A stretch of 64,000 nucleotides of DNA from Pseudorhodobacter sp. PARRP1 (GTDB lineage: Bacteria > Pseudomonadota > Alphaproteobacteria > Rhodobacterales > Rhodobacteraceae). Shown in pieces: positions 39,258-46,810 of the stretch. The translations under genes and the position numbers were made by a program. The number at the start of each line of letters is the position of its first letter. Positions within the stretch are counted from its first letter, which is position 1. Location of the stretch: NCBI GenBank assembly GCA_002256245.1, contig NKIU01000002.1, positions 434,001-498,000 on the forward strand, read 5' to 3'. Under the pieces are notes generated by a model. It did not search any database. It was not told the DNA's origin and was given only the letters and a program-made list of their open reading frames with translations.

Positions 39258-40289
39258 TCAGCGCCCCAAGGCCCGCGCCACACGTTCCTGAAAATACTGC
39301 ACGCCCCGCTCATGCCGCCCGCTGAGCGGCCCCGAAGTATAGGCCCCGGCAGCATAGTTGCGGTGGGTTTCGGTGCAGACGGTGTAATCTTCCTTCACCA
39401 CCGCCAAGGTGCCATCCACCGATTTGGCGCGCGCCTCGGCGGCCTCGGGCGACGTATCGGCAAAGAAGAAATGATACTGCTGGTCGGTGTGATGCGGCGA
39501 GGTCGGGTTGATCCGGCTGACATTCATGCCGCCGTCAAACAGCGACAGCGTCCAGTTCGGCCACATCCACAGCCATTTGCCGCGATAGAACAGCCCCTGT
39601 TTCGGCGGCGCTGTCATTTTGACGAAACCGTTGTGTGCGGTGGTCTCGAACGCCTCAAACTCGATGGCGGCGTAAAAGCTGGGGTGGGTGCCGGGGATGT
39701 GGTAGCCCTCAACAAAATTGTCTGTGTAAATCTTCCAGTTGGCATCGAAGTGGACGCTGGCGCTGTCTGTTGCGGTGTAGCTTTCCATCGGCTCGTCGGC
39801 CAGTTCGGCGGGCAGATCGCCCAACTGATCCAGCAGGCTTTCGGCGGGATCAAGGCTGGCAAACAACAGCCCGCGCCATTCGGCGATCTGCACGGGTTCC
39901 AGCGGCCAATCCTCGGGGATGATGGCGGGGTCTTTGCCATACCACGGCGCCTGCACCAACCGCCCGGTGTCGGCAAAGCTCCATTTATGATAGGGGCAGA
40001 CGATCAGGCCACATTCCCCGTGGCCATCGGCCAGCAGTTTCGCGCCACGGTGGCGGCAGACGTTCTTGAAGCCGCGCAGGGTGCCGTCGCGGCCGCGGAT
40101 GGCAAACACCGGGGTCCCCGCGATGTCGATGGCAAGATATTGGCCGGGGGTGGCGACCGACTGCGCCGGGCCCATGAACTGCCAAGAGCGCGCAAAAATC
40201 TCGCGGCGTTCCTGCTGGAAGATATCCTCGCGGACGTAAAGCTGCGGATCAAGGTTCAGGTATTGGGTGGGCGGAGTGTCAAGCGACAT
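39258..40289 (-). CDS. Rieske-type aromatic ring-hydroxylating oxygenase, alpha subunit-like
   Basis: 343 residues from the ATG at 40289. The Rieske cluster ligands are C-x-H in CRHRGAK and C-x-x-H in CPYHKWSF. The mononuclear iron site is in NWKIYTDNFVEGYHIPGTHP. The sequence is closer to the amine/betaine branch (glycine betaine or choline monooxygenase-like) than to naphthalene dioxygenases, judged from the catalytic region, but the substrate is not certain. No reductase or beta subunit is next to it. The upstream ORF extension is not needed. Confidence 0.87.
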   Translation of the reverse strand: MSLDTPPTQYLNLDPQLYVREDIFQQERREIFARSWQFMGPAQSVATPGQYLAIDIAGTPVFAIRGRDGTLRGFKNVCRHRGAKLLADGHGECGLIVCPYHKWSFADTGRLVQAPWYGKDPAIIPEDWPLEPVQIAEWRGLLFASLDPAESLLDQLGDLPAELADEPMESYTATDSASVHFDANWKIYTDNFVEGYHIPGTHPSFYAAIEFEAFETTAHNGFVKMTAPPKQGLFYRGKWLWMWPNWTLSLFDGGMNVSRINPTSPHHTDQQYHFFFADTSPEAAEARAKSVDGTLAVVKEDYTVCTETHRNYAAGAYTSGPLSGRHERGVQYFQERVARALGR

Positions 40290-40349
40290 GCGATATCCCT
40301 TTTGCTGGGCCAAGCATGGCAAATCGGGGGGCGTCGGGCAAGCGCCCGA

Positions 40350-41033
40350 TCAGGCGTTCCAGCGCGCGGCCATCGCCTCGATCGCGGCGATACGGTCGTC
40401 GGTTTTGGGATGGCTGAGCAGCCAGGCCGGGGTGCCCGCGCCCGCAGACCCGGTCAGGCGGGACAGTTTGCGAAAGAGCGAGATTTGCGGGGCCACACCA
40501 ATACCGGATTTCACCAGCAGGGCGGCGGCATAGGCATCGGCCTCAAACTCATCCCGGCGCGACATATGGGCCATCAAGGCACCCGAGATCAGATTGGCGA
40601 TCCAGACGCCAAGCCCCGGCAGAAAGCGATTGAGCAGCGCGGAAAGCATAACGAAAACAGCGTTCTGGCCGGTGAAATCAATCATCCGCCGCCGGGTGTG
40701 GCCCAAAGCCACATGCCCCAACTCATGCGCAATGACGCTGGCGAGTTCGGCATCCGAAACCTCGCCGCGCGCTTTACGGTCCAGAAAGCCTTGCGTCAGG
40801 TAAATCTGCCCATCAGGGGCCGCAAGGCCGTTCACCGCCTCGATCTGATAGACGTTGACCTTGATCTGCGGCAACTCCAGCGCTGCCGCCATCCTTTGCG
40901 CCATCGCCTGCAAGGCAGGGTCGCGCAGCGGCGTGCTTTGCTGGGCCAGCATGGTTTTGGTGCGCCAGACCGAAAAGCGCCACATCAAAAGCGCATAGCC
41001 AATCGCCAGAAGAAAGGGGAGGAATTTCACCAT
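40350..41033 (-). CDS. M48 family zinc metalloprotease
   Basis: 227 residues from the ATG at 41033. An N-terminal membrane segment (FLPFLLAIGYALLMW) precedes the zinc motif HELGH in SVIAHELGHVALGH; a second ligand is in MSRRDEFEADAYAA. A second hydrophobic region follows HELGH. These features are those of M48 proteases such as HtpX/Oma1, acting in membrane quality control. It is on the same strand as the oxygenase, 60 bp away, but the link is unclear. Confidence 0.88.
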   Translation of the reverse strand: MVKFLPFLLAIGYALLMWRFSVWRTKTMLAQQSTPLRDPALQAMAQRMAAALELPQIKVNVYQIEAVNGLAAPDGQIYLTQGFLDRKARGEVSDAELASVIAHELGHVALGHTRRRMIDFTGQNAVFVMLSALLNRFLPGLGVWIANLISGALMAHMSRRDEFEADAYAAALLVKSGIGVAPQISLFRKLSRLTGSAGAGTPAWLLSHPKTDDRIAAIEAMAARWNA

Positions 41034-41145
41034 GCCCTCAATATGGGGCATGCGCGCGTGCAGGCAAGTGCCCCGTTCTGGCCAAGGCGAGGGCTTTTGC
41101 GAGTCGACATCCACATTGGACAATCTGCCATCCCGGATAATCTGG

Positions 41146-41352
41146 CGAAGGCCATCGCCTTCGCCAAGCGGTGCAGGTGCCGTTGAAACCGCCGGGCCCC
41201 ACAGGCCCGGCCAGCGCCCGACCCAGCCTTGGCGGGCGCTTCTCGCCCGCCGGGTCGGGCACTGGCCTTAGCAAGATGCTCGTTGAACTGATGACAGGGG
41301 CAAACCATCCACGCGGGCGGGGAAACGCGATGCGTTTCCAGTTTCCGCCCGG
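41146..41352 (+). repeat. Multi-hairpin repeat (family ii), copy 1
   Basis: A series of stems in fixed order. First is GCGAAGGC/GCCTTCGC. Next is CCGGGCC/GGCCCGG. A nested arm pair GGCCAGCGCCCGACCC / GGGTCGGGCACTGGCC contains an inner GGCGGGC/GCCCGCC. Last is GGAAACGC/GCGTTTCC within GGGCGG.../CCGCCC. This spacer (41034-41408) has no gene. Confidence 0.88.
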
Positions 41353-41408
41353 ACTTCCCGTTTCAACCCAGACTTGGGCGGAGGCAGGCCTGTGAATATC
41401 AAGCCAGC

Positions 41409-42590
41409 CTAGCGCAACTCTTTGATGCCGCGCGAGATGCCTTCCAGCGTCATCGGCACCATGCGGCCCGCGAAAATCTGCCCGATCAGGCGGATGGATT
41501 GGGTGTAGCCCCAATGCGCCTCGGGCACCGGGTTGATCCACAGATGGTTCGGCCAGCGATCACACGCGCGTTGCAGCCATGTTTGCCCGGACTCGGCGTT
41601 CCAATGCTCATTCGCGCCGCCGGGATGCAAAATCTCATAGGGGCTCATCGAGGCGTCGCCTACGAAAATGCATTTGTAATCAGCGCCATAGGTGCGCAGC
41701 ACCTCCGCCGTCGGCGTCTGGGCATCCCAGCGCCGCGCATTGTCGCGCCACACGCCTTCATACAGACAGTTGTGAAAGTAGAACGGCACCAGATGCTTGA
41801 ATTCGGCGCGGGCGGCGGAGAAAAGTTCCTCCATCACCTTGATGTAAGGGTCCATCGAGCCGCCGATATCGAAGAAGATCAACACCTTGACCGCGTTGCG
41901 GCGTTCGGGGCGCACCTGCACATCCAGCCAGCCATGTTCAGCCGTGGCGCGGATGGTGCCGTCAAGGTCCAACTCGTCCGCAGCCCCGGTCCGCGCCCAT
42001 TTGCGCAAACGCCGCAGCGCCACCTTGATGTTGCGGGTGCCAAGTTCAACCTGATCATCCAGATTGCGAAACTCGCGCTTGTCCCAGACCTTCACCGCGC
42101 GTTGATGGCGGCTTTGATCCTGCCCGATCCGCACGCCCTCGGGGTTGTAGCCATAGGCCCCAAAGGGCGAAGTGCCCGCCGTGCCGATCCATTTATTGCC
42201 ACCCTGATGGCGGCCCTTCTGTTCGGCCAGACGCTGCTTCAACGTCTCGATCAGCTTATCAAAACCGCCCAAGGCTTCAATGCCTGCGCGTTCTTCCGGT
42301 GTCAGATGCTTTTCGGCCAGCTTTTCCAGCCAAGCCGCAGGCAGGTCCAGCGCCTGCAACACCTCTGCCTCAGATACCGCATCCAAGCCGCTGAAACTAC
42401 GCGCAAAAGCGCGATCGTAGCGGTCGATGTGGCGCTCGTCCTTCACCATGGTCAGACGGCCCAGATGGTAAAACCCATCCGCGTCATAGGTGACAAGACC
42501 CGCCGCCAGCCCTTCCAGAAACGCCAGATATTCGCGCAAACTGACGGGCACGCCTTCTTTCCGCAACGCTTGAAAGAAGGGCAGGAACAT
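41409..42590 (-). CDS. VWA domain CoxE-like protein
   Basis: 393 residues. A VWA domain with a MIDAS-like DIGGSMDP is at about residue 240, preceded by a variable region with GRHQGGNKWIGTAGTSPFGAYGY. Proteins of this type work with a MoxR AAA ATPase; one is encoded at 45299-46138 in the same orientation, but two unrelated genes and a 1.1 kb spacer lie between. The pair may chaperone metal or cofactor insertion; the target is unknown. Its start follows the next gene by three bases, suggesting coupling. Confidence 0.87.
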   Translation of the reverse strand: MFLPFFQALRKEGVPVSLREYLAFLEGLAAGLVTYDADGFYHLGRLTMVKDERHIDRYDRAFARSFSGLDAVSEAEVLQALDLPAAWLEKLAEKHLTPEERAGIEALGGFDKLIETLKQRLAEQKGRHQGGNKWIGTAGTSPFGAYGYNPEGVRIGQDQSRHQRAVKVWDKREFRNLDDQVELGTRNIKVALRRLRKWARTGAADELDLDGTIRATAEHGWLDVQVRPERRNAVKVLIFFDIGGSMDPYIKVMEELFSAARAEFKHLVPFYFHNCLYEGVWRDNARRWDAQTPTAEVLRTYGADYKCIFVGDASMSPYEILHPGGANEHWNAESGQTWLQRACDRWPNHLWINPVPEAHWGYTQSIRLIGQIFAGRMVPMTLEGISRGIKELR

Positions 42591-42593
42591 CGA

Positions 42594-42794
42594 CTACCCC
42601 GCCAAAGTCCGGTGCAGATAGATCGTCAGGAACAGCCCGATCAGCGCCAGCAAGATCGCATAGGCCGCACCATATTGCAGCATATCCAACCCGCGACCGC
42701 CGCGGCGTTTGGCGTTGAACGCGCCATAAACCGCACCGATCAGTATTCCAGCCAAAACGATCACGGCCTGCCCCTTTGCTGGGACAGGCCGCAA
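42594..42794 (-). CDS. 66-residue membrane protein
   Basis: Two hydrophobic segments (AVIVLAGILIGAVYGAFNA and YAILLALIGLFLTIYLH) around a short basic loop KRRGGRG. Start ATG at 42794; the stop lies three bases before the CoxE-like gene. No family recognised. Confidence 0.75.
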   Translation of the reverse strand: MRPVPAKGQAVIVLAGILIGAVYGAFNAKRRGGRGLDMLQYGAAYAILLALIGLFLTIYLHRTLAG

Positions 42795-42812
42795 CAGACC
42801 GATGTCCCGAAG

Positions 42813-44186
42813 TTATCCCCGACGCCCGCGCGAGCCCAGATTTGCAATCTCTGCCATCCGGCCACGCACCTGACGTTCCGAGCCGAAGCCATACCGCGCC
42901 CAACCCAGACTGTCGAGACGCAAGGCCCGCGCTTCTGTGACGCGGCCCTCGTTCTCCAGCGCTTCGGCCTTGATCAGCATCAGCGTCGCCAGCAGCGAGG
43001 CATTCTCGGCCCGCTTCACCACCGGAATCGCCCGATCAGCAAAGGCAATCGCCTGATCAGATTGGCCCGCTGCCAACGCAATCGCCGCCAGTTGCATATC
43101 AACATGGGCGACATGCACCTGTGCGCCCGGAATGCTGCGGTAAATCCGCCCGGCTTCCGACAACGCCACCACGGCCTGCGCCGGATCGGTGCTGGCCAGC
43201 GAGCGGCCCACGGCGTAGTTGCTGAACGCCAAGCGGCCATCATGCCAACCCTGCGCCATCGCGATCGAGCGCATCATTTCCGCCGCACGCAGGCGCGAGG
43301 CATTGCCGCCACGCGGGCCAAACGCGCCCTCAACCGCCGCCACCCAAGACCGGGGTGCGATGGATTTGATATCCGGCACACCGCCCGCACCACGCGGGTT
43401 CATCTGCGCCAGCAGGGCGGGCACATATTTGGCGGCCTCGGCCTCGTTCATGCCGTTGCGCAGGGCGGGGGCGTAGTGCATCCGCAGCATCAGCATGTCA
43501 AACCCGGTCAGCACCGAGTTGAAATTGTCATCGTTGAACACGGAATCGGGCAGGTGGTAGAGGTCGTTCAGCGGCCCCATCGCCTGCGCTGTTTCCTCGT
43601 TCAGACAGTCGCGGATTTCCTGCGGGGCGGCGTCTGACGGCACAAAGATCGCCACATGCTCGCGCGCGGTCATCGTGGTCCAATCGACCTTCGGCCCGTT
43701 ACGCTCGGTCTTGTATTCGGCCCAGGATTGCACGCGCGGCACCACAAAACAGGCGGCCATCGGCACCACACGCGCCATTTGCGCGCGCGGCTGGAATTCA
43801 ATGGTGATCGAGGCGTTGTCCTCGGGCTTGGCGAAGCTGACGGGCAGGCCAGCTTCGGTGCGGAAGCGGTTGATCAGGCGCGACATTTCGGTGGGGGCTG
43901 TTGGCGGCACATCGCCGGTCAGCCGCACCGTGATCGGGCCCTCAAAGCGCGAAAAACTGGGCAAGGCCCGCCCGCTTTCCATGCGAAACTCCAGATCAAG
44001 GAAATCGCGCGCAATCTCGGCATTCGGACGCATCGCCGCCGAAGTGGCGACGGTGCCGAAATTTTGCATGGCGGGCATCGCAATCCCGCTGCTGGTGGCG
44101 TCAGTGTAGTTTTTCGACACCTGCGCTGACGGTGCAGGCATACAGGCGGTCAGGCCGAGAACGGCGATCAGGGGTAATAGGCGCAT
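42813..44186 (-). CDS. DUF2927 domain lipoprotein
   Basis: 457 residues from the ATG at 44186. The signal peptide MRLLPLIAVLGLTAC ends in a lipobox, so it is a lipid-anchored protein. The middle (EIARDFLDLEFRMESGRALPSFSRFEGPITVRL, CLNEETAQAMGPLNDLYHLPDSVFNDDNFNSVLTGFDMLMLRMHY) matches DUF2927, a family with a metalloprotease-like fold. The C-terminal third looks like tetratricopeptide repeats (AIAFADRAIPVVKRAENASLLATLMLIKAEALENEG). Function unknown. Confidence 0.85.
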   Translation of the reverse strand: MRLLPLIAVLGLTACMPAPSAQVSKNYTDATSSGIAMPAMQNFGTVATSAAMRPNAEIARDFLDLEFRMESGRALPSFSRFEGPITVRLTGDVPPTAPTEMSRLINRFRTEAGLPVSFAKPEDNASITIEFQPRAQMARVVPMAACFVVPRVQSWAEYKTERNGPKVDWTTMTAREHVAIFVPSDAAPQEIRDCLNEETAQAMGPLNDLYHLPDSVFNDDNFNSVLTGFDMLMLRMHYAPALRNGMNEAEAAKYVPALLAQMNPRGAGGVPDIKSIAPRSWVAAVEGAFGPRGGNASRLRAAEMMRSIAMAQGWHDGRLAFSNYAVGRSLASTDPAQAVVALSEAGRIYRSIPGAQVHVAHVDMQLAAIALAAGQSDQAIAFADRAIPVVKRAENASLLATLMLIKAEALENEGRVTEARALRLDSLGWARYGFGSERQVRGRMAEIANLGSRGRRG

Positions 44187-44970
44187 GGGCTGGCAGACCA
44201 TTCATACAGGGTTGTCGAGGCCAGAGCGGCCCCGTCTTTGTTGGCGAAGCGTGGCGGGACGCGCGCAAAACTCCGATCAGACCTTTGATGGCAGATGCCC
44301 CCGCATCCCCCGCCAAAGCCGCGCCTGACCGGCCCTTCACTTGCACGTCCCCCGCGCCGTCACTTCCCATCCCACACCACGCGCGCCGGAGCAGACCGAC
44401 GGTTGTGGCGGGATGAGAAGCCCGGTTTGGCAAGCAAGACGCGCGTCCCATCGCACCCCTGCCTTCCGTCATGGGCCTCCAGCTTGCAATGATCGCCACC
44501 TTGCGCCGCAGCAGCGCAGGGGCAGTCTGATCACGCCTGATTGCGCGCATCTGGTGGCAGATCACCAAAGGCGCAGGCCCGTTGCCCTGTTCCATTGCGC
44601 CCGTTGGGGCGGTCTGGTCTGGGTGCGAGGGCAGGGCGTAAGTCATGGAACTCATTGCAGTTAGGAAGCTCACTCTAGAGGCGAGACAACAGGCTTGCAG
44701 TGTCGGTTTTCGGGCATGATCGTGTCAATCTTTAGGATTCTCAACAAAATGGCCCAATCTACCTATGGATGGTTGCCAGGCTGGAAACGCCAGATTATCC
44801 CCAAATGGATCGCGAAATGTTTCAATATGTTTCATAAATTTGGCTTTGCGTTACTGTATTGTGTCAAGACTATGGCTAAACCACGGCAGAATCGCCCGAT
44901 TCTCGATTCTGGCTACACAATCCGGCGATCCATCCGTGATTGTGTAGCCAGTGGCGAAGCTTGCCACATC
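44187..44970. other. Long gene-poor spacer with an AT-rich island
   Basis: I see no convincing gene in this 0.8 kb. Frames such as 44132-44416 and 44101-44673 lack ribosome sites and good codon use. The part 44690-44955 is distinctly poorer in GC than the surroundings. A frame at 44695-44991 covers it, but its codons look random. Two strong adjacent hairpins close the island. Confidence 0.5.
44887..44951. repeat. Two adjacent perfect hairpins in the AT-rich island
   Basis: CAGAATCG (44887-44894) pairs with CGATTCTG (44904-44911). Overlapping its end, CTGGCTACACAATC (44909-44922) pairs perfectly with GATTGTGTAGCCAG (44938-44951) around a 15-base loop. Neither matches the other repeat families here. 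A terminator lacks its T-run, so an RNA element or a recombination remnant is possible. Confidence 0.6.
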
Positions 44971-45046
44971 CCCACGCCGCCCCGGACTTGATCCGGGGCC
45001 TCTCTTTATCCCATGAGGCCCCGGATCAAGTCCGGGGCGGCGTGGG
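44971..45046. repeat. CCCCGGACTTGATCCGGGG palindrome (family i), copy C
   Basis: Perfect 32-bp arms at 44971-45002 and 45015-45046 with a 12-bp loop, directly beside a family ii repeat. Confidence 0.93.
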
Positions 45047-45054
45047 ATCGGGGG

Positions 45055-45261
45055 CGAAGGCCATCGCCTTCGTCACGCGGGGAGTGTGCCGTTGAAACCG
45101 CCGGGCCCCAAAGGCCCGGCCAGCGCCCGACCCGCCCATGGCGGGCGCTTCTCGCCCGCCGGGTCGGGCGCTGGCCTCAGCGGGTTTCTCGCTGACGCGA
45201 CTTCAGATGGAAACCGCCCACGCGGGCGGGGAAACGCAATGCGTTTCCTGTTTCCGCCCGG
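45055..45261 (+). repeat. Multi-hairpin repeat (family ii), copy 2
   Basis: The same module order as copy 1: hairpin CGAAGGCCATCGCCTTCG, then GTTGAAACCG. CCGGGCC-GGCCCGG follows, then the nested arms GGCCAGCGCCCGACCC / GGGTCGGGCGCTGGCC. A linker with CGGGTTTC comes next, and the final stem is GGAAACGC/GCGTTTCC inside CGGGCGG/CCGCCCG. The linker CGGGTTTC can pair with GAAACCG, enclosing the two middle stems. Confidence 0.9.
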
Positions 45262-45298
45262 AACCGGCAGCCGTCAAGCGCCTGAATATAGATCCACT

Positions 45299-46138
45299 TT
45301 AACGCTGCCCGCGCGCCATGAACGCCAGCCGTTCAAACAAATGCACGTCCTGTTCGTTCTTCAACAGCGCGCCGTGCAGCTTGGGCAGGGCATGTTTGCC
45401 GTCGCGCTTCAGATCCTCGGGCGACAGATCTTCGGCCAGCAGCAGCTTCAGCCAATCCAGCACCTCGCTGGTCGATGGCTTTTTCTTCAGACCCGGCGTT
45501 TCCCTGATCTCGAAGAACTGCGTCAGCGCAGTGGCGAGCAAAGCGGGTTTGATATCGGGGAAATGCACCCGCACGATGGCGGCCAGCACATCGGCATCGG
45601 GAAAGCGGATGTAGTGGAAAAAGCAGCGGCGCAGAAACGCGTCCGGCAGTTCCTTTTCATTATTCGAGGTGATGATCACCACCGGGCGATGCAGCGCGCG
45701 CACGGTCTCGCCGGTTTCATAGACATGAAACTCCATCCGGTCGAGTTCTTGCAGCAGGTCATTGGGAAACTCGATATCGGCCTTGTCGATCTCGTCGATC
45801 AACAACACCACGCGGGCAGGGGCCGCGAACGCCTGCCACAGCTTGCCGCGGCGGATGTAGTTCGACACCTCATGCACCCGCGCCTCGCCCAGCTGGCTGT
45901 CGCGCAAGCGGCTGACGGCATCGTATTCGTAAAGCCCCTGTTGCGCCTTGGTTGTGGATTTCACATGCCACTCAATCAGCGGCATGTCCAATGCCTGCGC
46001 CACCTGCCGCGCAAGCTCGGTCTTGCCCGTCCCCGGTTCGCCCTTCACCAACAAAGGCCGCTGCAATGTCACCGCAGCATTGACCGCAATGCGCAGGTCA
46101 TCAGCCACCACATACCGGTCGGTCGTTGCAAATTTCAT
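45299..46138 (-). CDS. MoxR family AAA ATPase
   Basis: 279 residues from the ATG at 46138. Walker A GEPGTGKTEL is at about 33-42 and Walker B VVLLIDEIDKAD is also clear; the arginine-finger region FLRRCFFHYIRFPD follows. MoxR ATPases act with VWA proteins such as the CoxE-like product of 41409-42590 to mature metalloenzymes or remodel complexes. It is on the same strand but about 3 kb apart from that gene. Confidence 0.92.
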   Translation of the reverse strand: MKFATTDRYVVADDLRIAVNAAVTLQRPLLVKGEPGTGKTELARQVAQALDMPLIEWHVKSTTKAQQGLYEYDAVSRLRDSQLGEARVHEVSNYIRRGKLWQAFAAPARVVLLIDEIDKADIEFPNDLLQELDRMEFHVYETGETVRALHRPVVIITSNNEKELPDAFLRRCFFHYIRFPDADVLAAIVRVHFPDIKPALLATALTQFFEIRETPGLKKKPSTSEVLDWLKLLLAEDLSPEDLKRDGKHALPKLHGALLKNEQDVHLFERLAFMARGQR

Positions 46139-46309
46139 AGGAATCCCAAGCCAATGCAGAAAGGTCAGGCAAACCCTAAAGCCCACGCGAATTTGTCGCA
46201 ACCGCTAGTGACAATCCTTTCCGATTCCTTTAGATGCACGGCCATGCAGGAGCGCGCCATGACCACAGCCCACCTGGCAGCGCATTCTGAGAAAAGGGAG
46301 AGTGCTGCA

Positions 46310-46732
46310 ATGAAAGCCGAAACCTTCTTGCCAGACGATTATCGTCCTGCCGAGGATGAGCCTTTCATGAACGACCGGCAGTTGGAATATTTCCGCCGCA
46401 AGCTGGTTATGTGGAAGCAAGAACTGCAAGGCCAATCCGCCGAAACCATCGACAATCTGCAAGACTCGGGCCGCAATGTGCCCGACATCGCCGACCGGGC
46501 TTCGGAGGAAACCGACCGCGCGCTGGAATTGCGCACCCGCGACCGTCAGCGCAAGCTGGTGTCCAAGATTGACGCCGCTTTGCGCCGCATTGACGCGGGC
46601 GAGTTTGGCTATTGCGAAATGACCGGCGAGCCGATCAGCCTCAAACGCCTTGATGCGCGTCCGATCGCAACGATGACGCTGGAAGCGCAGGAAAAGCACG
46701 AGCGCCGCGAGAAGGTCCACCGCGACGATTGA
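46310..46732 (+). CDS. dksA: RNA polymerase-binding transcription factor DksA
   Basis: 140 residues from the ATG at 46310, preceded by GGGAG. It contains the DksA coiled-coil (QLEYFRRKLVMWKQELQGQSAETIDNLQDSG) and tip DRASEETDRALELRTRDRQRKLVSKIDAALRRIDAGEFGYC. The zinc finger is degenerate: YCEMTG and then TMTLEAQ, so only one of the four cysteines remains. This variant is typical of Rhodobacter, where a cysteine-poor DksA still works with ppGpp. It is followed by a terminator. Confidence 0.94.
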   Translation: MKAETFLPDDYRPAEDEPFMNDRQLEYFRRKLVMWKQELQGQSAETIDNLQDSGRNVPDIADRASEETDRALELRTRDRQRKLVSKIDAALRRIDAGEFGYCEMTGEPISLKRLDARPIATMTLEAQEKHERREKVHRDD

Positions 46733-46768
46733 GCCGCTTGCGGCGCAGGCGGCAATAGGAAACAGATA

Positions 46769-46796
46769 GCGCCGGGCCCCAGGGTCCGGCGTTTTC
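46769..46796 (+). terminator. Terminator after dksA
   Basis: CGCCGG...CCGGCG (46770-46791) is a stem with a short loop, followed by TTTTC. It ends the dksA transcript and lies directly before the flavoprotein gene. Confidence 0.75.
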
Positions 46797-46810
46797 ATTG
46801 GGAGCAGAGC

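Noticed and set aside
39207-41186. 659-codon plus-strand frame
   Set aside because: Antisense to the Rieske oxygenase and M48 protease genes.
41499-43637. 712-codon plus-strand frame
   Set aside because: Antisense to the CoxE-like and DUF2927 genes; both have good motifs on the minus strand.
44101-44673. 190-codon minus-strand ORF upstream of the DUF2927 lipoprotein gene
   Set aside because: The lipoprotein signal peptide at 44186 on the same strand in a different frame is clear, and this frame has no motif.
44887-44951. Considered as integron attC or IS200/IS605 end hairpins
   Set aside because: No integrase or transposase, and the core motifs of attC sites are lacking.
44695-44991. 98-codon ORF in the AT-rich island
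   Set aside because: Codon third positions show no GC bias as in the rest of the window, and it runs into a palindromic repeat.
29626-45046. Family i palindromes considered as CRISPR repeats
   Set aside because: They are far apart, not in arrays, and have no spacers or cas genes.
45086-46309. Upstream in-frame extension of dksA over about 400 codons
   Set aside because: It runs through a repeat and antisense to moxR; DksA begins at 46310 with a ribosome site and its family length.
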